DNA of 64,000 nucleotides from Siphonodentalium dalli (Eukaryota > Mollusca > Scaphopoda > Gadilida > Siphonodentaliidae): contig CP136062.1 of the NCBI GenBank assembly GCA_032622095.1, forward strand, positions 52,343,349-52,407,348, given 5' to 3'. The notes under the pieces were generated by a model that ran no database searches, had not been told where the DNA came from, and was given only the letters and a program-made list of their open reading frames with translations. The position numbers and the translations under genes were made by a program. Shown here piece by piece: positions 56,501-62,500 of this stretch (position 1 is the stretch's first letter; every line of letters starts with the position of its first letter).

Positions 56501-59500
56501 AACAACTCATCAACGATGCTTTAGTATTTAGTGAAGAAAGGGTTAAGTATTTGATTTCTGAATGGATTTTCTCCTATGTACCTTTGCCACCATATTTTCA
56601 CTCTCATTTTAATGTAGTTATAGAATGTTTTGAGCTAACTGAAACTTTTCATTTTAGTTTTATTTTCATATTCTTTTTCGTTGCTATGGAAATTACCATT
56701 TAGAACATATTTATCAGCACAAAAGTCAATGATCAAGCCTTGAAATAGTGTGTCTGTCATTTGCAGAATGGGGCCCTCAGAGGGTGAATTTATTGAAGTC
56801 AAACTGCACAGTGGTTAGCTTTACAAAATTCACCCTCTGGGAACCTCATTATACTGAGGTCTTAACTGCTATGAGAGAGCTAGGATCAGATTGATGTTCC
56901 CCAGTTGAAGTTGGTAATGTTCACCCATTAGTCCCCTCGATTATGCATTTTATATTCGACAAATTAGAGGATATAGCAACTGAACAGAAGGGAAAAAGTA
57001 ACTAAAAACAATGTTAATTTGAGACTATAGATACTTCCTAGAAGATGGATGCCTAAGCAGAATGAGGTCCCCAGAGGGTGAATTTAGTGACGCTAGCCTA
57101 CTGTGTGGGGTAGCATCACTAAAACCACCCTCTGGGGACCTAATACTGCAAATGACAGGCACACTAAACTCAGACTTGAACATGACTGAACATGCTCTTG
57201 CATGCTATGGTTGTCAAAACTTTTTCTCTTGAGAAACGGGAAATTGACTTTCCATGACTTTCTGTTATAGATTTTTCCCCTTACTTTCATTCATCAAATG
57301 TCACCCTTATTTCTTCCCTATCAATCAAGGTATTCTGATTTGCGTTAATATGTCATCTTGGGAAAGTACGTCCTCTCTCTTCTAAGAAATAAGATTTGCA
57401 TAGGTTTTTAAGGGGTGTTAATAGAATTAAATAGACTATAATTATTGTGTAGATGATCTATGGTGTGTCTGTTCTGTTTGTCTTTAGTCTTTTAAAATAT
57501 GTGAGTTAGGCTTCATGTGTGGCTTTTAAATAGGAAAAGCTTTTAGCAATTTCTGTAGATTACATTTAGTACCAGCATAAATATCTGAAATAGATTTGAC
57601 CCATGTCTTGTTTTTGGAAAAAATGTCGCATTTGAAATCTATTTTTTCTTTACTATTATTTTCCAATTTGTGTTAGACAAATATCAGCAGACACTTTTGT
57701 GTCTTACATTTTTGTATGTATTTATAAACGGAAACTTTTCTATCATATTACTGTTTGTTTGAAAGCATATGACACACTCAAAACTGTCGAGCTTACTTGG
57801 TTTTCATCAACTGTGTGCGGGAAATGATTCTTTATTATATTGTTTTGGCCAGGGCAATTTTGTTAGTTGGTTTATGAATATCATCAGGGAATAAATTTCT
57901 TGATGGAGGGGGGGGGGGGGGGGGGGGGGAGAAATATAAAAATACCCAGGCAGGCCCGGGAAGGTCTTGATGTACCAACACGATCCAAGGGGCGATTCCA
58001 TTCATTATGCTGGGCTACAATGGGTAAATTACCCTGGGCAAAAGTGAATAGAATGATTTTTGGGTGACCGGAGTAATCTGAAAACAGCGGTTACAACTGC
58101 AAACAAAACATATTTTGTTATTGAGGAAATTTGACACAACTCACATTGGTCGTGTCGAACAAACGAAGACTTAAGTAAATGAGCAAAAATTTCTGATCTT
58201 CACAATGAAACGAGAATTTTGACTTTTATCGAGTAAGCAAATATACCTAATTTTAGAACAACCTTGACACTAAGTATCTAAAACTTTGGATAAATAATTT
58301 TAACTGCCATTCAATTGAATTATATATTTCTGAATGATTTATGACAAATTATTAAAAATAAAATTAATTTAATCCATTACATAAATATTGTCCATGTGAT
58401 TTCTCAGTTGAAAACCAATCTCCGTGGAGAAAGTTACATCACATTACAATACGCTCAAAATTACACCACCTCGGCCGTAGGTGTAGCCAGCATAACCCGG
58501 CGTATTTACCCCTGGTCATTCCATTCATTGCCCATTGTAATTTCATTACCCATTGTAGCCAAGCGTAATGAATGGAATTGCCCCAAAGTGAATGCCAATC
58601 TCATATATTCACTTGAAATAATTTGTTTTGGTGAATAACAATAAATAAAACCAGCACATTAATAATATCTTAACCCTTTACCCAACAAACCGGCCAAAAA
58701 CGGCCAAATAAAGCTGTGACAGCCTAAATTATCTTGGGTCTGTCTCAATAAAACCATACAAATATGGATATCATTGGAACCGGCTCATTGACCACATTGT
58801 GATGGTTACAGTTATGCCCTGTGCCAATGCATTCTCTTATATATGCGAGTCGACCATAGGTCGCCTCGCATATATAAGAGAATGCATTGGCCTAAAAAAA
58901 ATCTTTTTTTAACACTTTTTACCATTTTTTCTTACATTCTTTAACAATTTTATAATTTTTAATGTGTTAAGCCAATGCATTCTCTTATATATGCGAGGCG
59001 ACCTATGGTCGACTCTCATATATAAGAGAATGCATTGGCACAGGGCCGTTCTGTTTGGTAAAGGGTTAATTGTTCTCATTGTCCCATGTTATTATGGCTG
59101 ATAGCACGATTTGGTGAGAAGTTTTATACATACAGTAATGCTCTAAGTAATCGACTTCTTAACCACAGCAGAATTATGTATAACTTTTCAGGATTTAGTC
59201 GGAAATATGGCTTGTTGCCATTCATCGGAAAGCTCTCGGCGAGAGCTTTCCGATGAATGCCAACAAGCCATATTTCCGACTAAATCCTGAAAAATTACCC
59301 ATAATTTTGCTGTGGTTAAGATGTTGATTACTTAGAGCATTACCGTACTGTACTAAACACCATGGGCAAAAACAAAATTTTCGCAATCCAACTAATTAAC
59401 CCTGTGCTGGTGCAGTATTAGAGATCCTGTGCCAGTGCATTCTCTTATATATGTGAGTCTTCCATAGGGAACCTTGATATATATAAGAAAATGCACTAGC

Positions 59501-62500
59501 TTAGGTCAAGGTAAATATTGTTAGGCAATGTATTCTGTTGCATATGCGAGGCTCCCGATTGGAGACTCACATATATAGGAGAATGCATTGGCACAGTGTT
59601 TTCTCAAAATTTCATGGAAGGGATAAATTGGTGTTTCCTTTTTGAACTATTTTACAGTTTTACAGTTAACTTCATGCAACCAAAATGATACATAACACAG
59701 ACATGTGTCATATTATGTACCATTTATAGAATTTGAGGTGAAGAAAATCTAATAGCTCTGAGCTTTGCAGGGTCACCGGTCTCTATACGTCGGTGTTTTC
59801 GTCTGTTAGTTATCTGATTGTTTTCAAAATTTTTATATGGATTACTGACATGACACTACAGGTCAAGTTCAAATATAGGTGTGGTATGTCTGTCCATTTT
59901 CACCACAGTTTTTTTTATAATTAGTTTTTTTCTTCAGATTATCCACTGATGACCGCTAACCCAGAGATTGAAACATCAAATGAATACGGTTTCTCTGTAA
60001 AGGCGTCCTGGGTAGAAGTTAATGAGACAGGCGTGCAGTATAACCTCAAATGGACAGCTGGTGACGAAACAGTTCTACAAACAGTACAATCACAGAACAT
60101 GGCATATCTAATGGCTGGCGATCTCACAAACTTTACTCTTGGAGAATCGGTATGCACACTTTATTATATGACTACCACTAATCCCTTACAAATACCACTA
60201 TTGTTTGGCAATAAATTCAGAGCAGTCAGAAAACGCTTGTCTGGTCGTGAGCCGTATCGGTATTCTATGAATTCCGTATCAGTATCCCGTGAAATTAGGT
60301 CACCGGAAGTTGGGAACTATTTATCAGGTCTGTTCGTTTGAAGCGTAAACGGAACTGTTCTATTATCGCGCGTGTATCCTGACCAACTGCCATTTGTGAC
60401 ATGGGATGAACAAAAATGTGTCATATAATAAACGTTTTATCGGTACAGTGAAGTGATATGGGCTGCAGCAGCTCGTTTCATACGGCGATCTGACATCGTC
60501 AACTTGGCGTGATACTGCAGCCCATATAATAATAATAAATAGTTTTTATATAGCGCTTTATCCCAGATGGCCCAGAGCGCTTACATTCCTACTAGTCCCC
60601 TGCCCTCTATCACACGTGATATACATACATCTATACACACCACATACCTAAAATAATTAAACAACATCTGAGGTAACTTCCCCATAGTGAGCACAGAATA
60701 ATTCACTCTTTAACAAAGTTTTGAATTCGGTCTGAGAGTTTGCAAATCTTGTGTCGTGTCTCAGTGAGTTCCAAACATTTGGCGCATATGAATCAAATGC
60801 TCTATCACTTCACTGTACCGATAATGTGTATATATCAGTCAAACTCAGGCCTGAAAATATGGTGCTGGACAATTGCAGAATGACGTCCCAAAGGGGACCT
60901 CATTCTGCTTCGGCCTCATCTTCTCTGGAAAGTTTCTTTATTATCAAATTTCTATAGAATCATCTTCACAGAGATTCTATTTATTTTTTAGTTTAGTTTC
61001 TCTATATCCCCAACACACAGATGACACATTGCATAATCAAGGTTCCCAATGGGTGTACATCACAATAGAAGATTCTATAGAAATTTTATAGTAAAGAAAC
61101 TTTCCAGAGAAGATGAGACCAAAGCAGAATGAGCTCCCCAGAGTGTGAATTTAGTGATGCTTTCCCGCTATGCAGGATAGTGTCACTAAATTCACTGGCT
61201 GGGGACCTCATTCTGCAAATGACAGGCACACTAAATTAAGGCTTGTTCGAAATGGGTTGATGCGATAAAACATTAAAGTCTGTAAAACAATTACATGTAT
61301 CATCAACATGTAAATAAAAACGTAGATTGAACTTATTCTGATTTCATTATTAATAACTCTCCAATATAGAGGATCTCACATGAGTTTCTATTTTATACGG
61401 AATTTATCAACCAAGTTCACTAAATTCGATTTGTGCCGAGGTTTACCGAGGCTCAAATAGAATTTAGAGGACGAGGTTGATAAATTACGTAGAAAATAGG
61501 ACGAGTGTGAGATACCTTTTATCACATGATAAAATAAACCCGAAGCAATGCGAAATATTCATCGAAAACAACAATCATAAACTACAGCGATCGCAAGTTA
61601 TTTGAAGAACGCCGTGACGTCATCGCACGCGCTGATATTAAACGTGTCTATTACCGATAATTATGAAACTGCTTTTATGGCCAAATTATGTGATAAAATG
61701 AGATATCGCATATCAAACCGTTCTTATGTAAATGTTTTGCTATTACCATGGAATTACCAGTATAAGTCATATTAGTCCAATTAGATACCAAAGTTAAATC
61801 AATACTTGACGGTAAACATTGCAAAAGGTCAAAGGATTAAAAAACATTCTGAAAATGTTCATTGTAGTGGTCCACATAACTTTAATCAATGTGGAGTGAT
61901 TCAAACTATAAACTTCCATCAGTGTAACATGTAAAGTAATGCCCTAAATAATTGACTCCTTAACCATTGCAGAATTATGGGTAATTTTTCAGGATTTAGT
62001 CGGAAAATTGGCTTTTTACCATTCATCGGAAAGCTCTCAGTGAGAGCTTTCTGATGAATGGCAACAAGCCATATTTCCGACTAAATCCTGAAAAATTACC
62101 CATAATTCTGCTGTGGTTAAGGAGTCGATTATTTAGGGCATTACTGTATACTACACTGATTATGTATGAGCATGATGTCTTTATTTACAGGTATCCATCG
62201 AGATATCAGCTTGCTACAAATCATCGTGCTTTAATACGACCAGCCCACCTAGGAATAGTGATTCTCTCAAAGCACAACTAACTGTAAGTAAAAATACACC
62301 CTCAATGCACTGTTCATGCTGGGCTGATAAATCTTTTTGCCAATTTTTTAGCCAAATTAAATAAAATTTGGCGAAATTAAATCCTCATTTTCTGGTCTTT
62401 CAATTAATGAATATTTTTGTTGTATTTAACGTCTAACGTTCTATATAATTATATCAATACCTTCAAATACTGTGTCTGGACCTCTTTAATCCCACCATTG

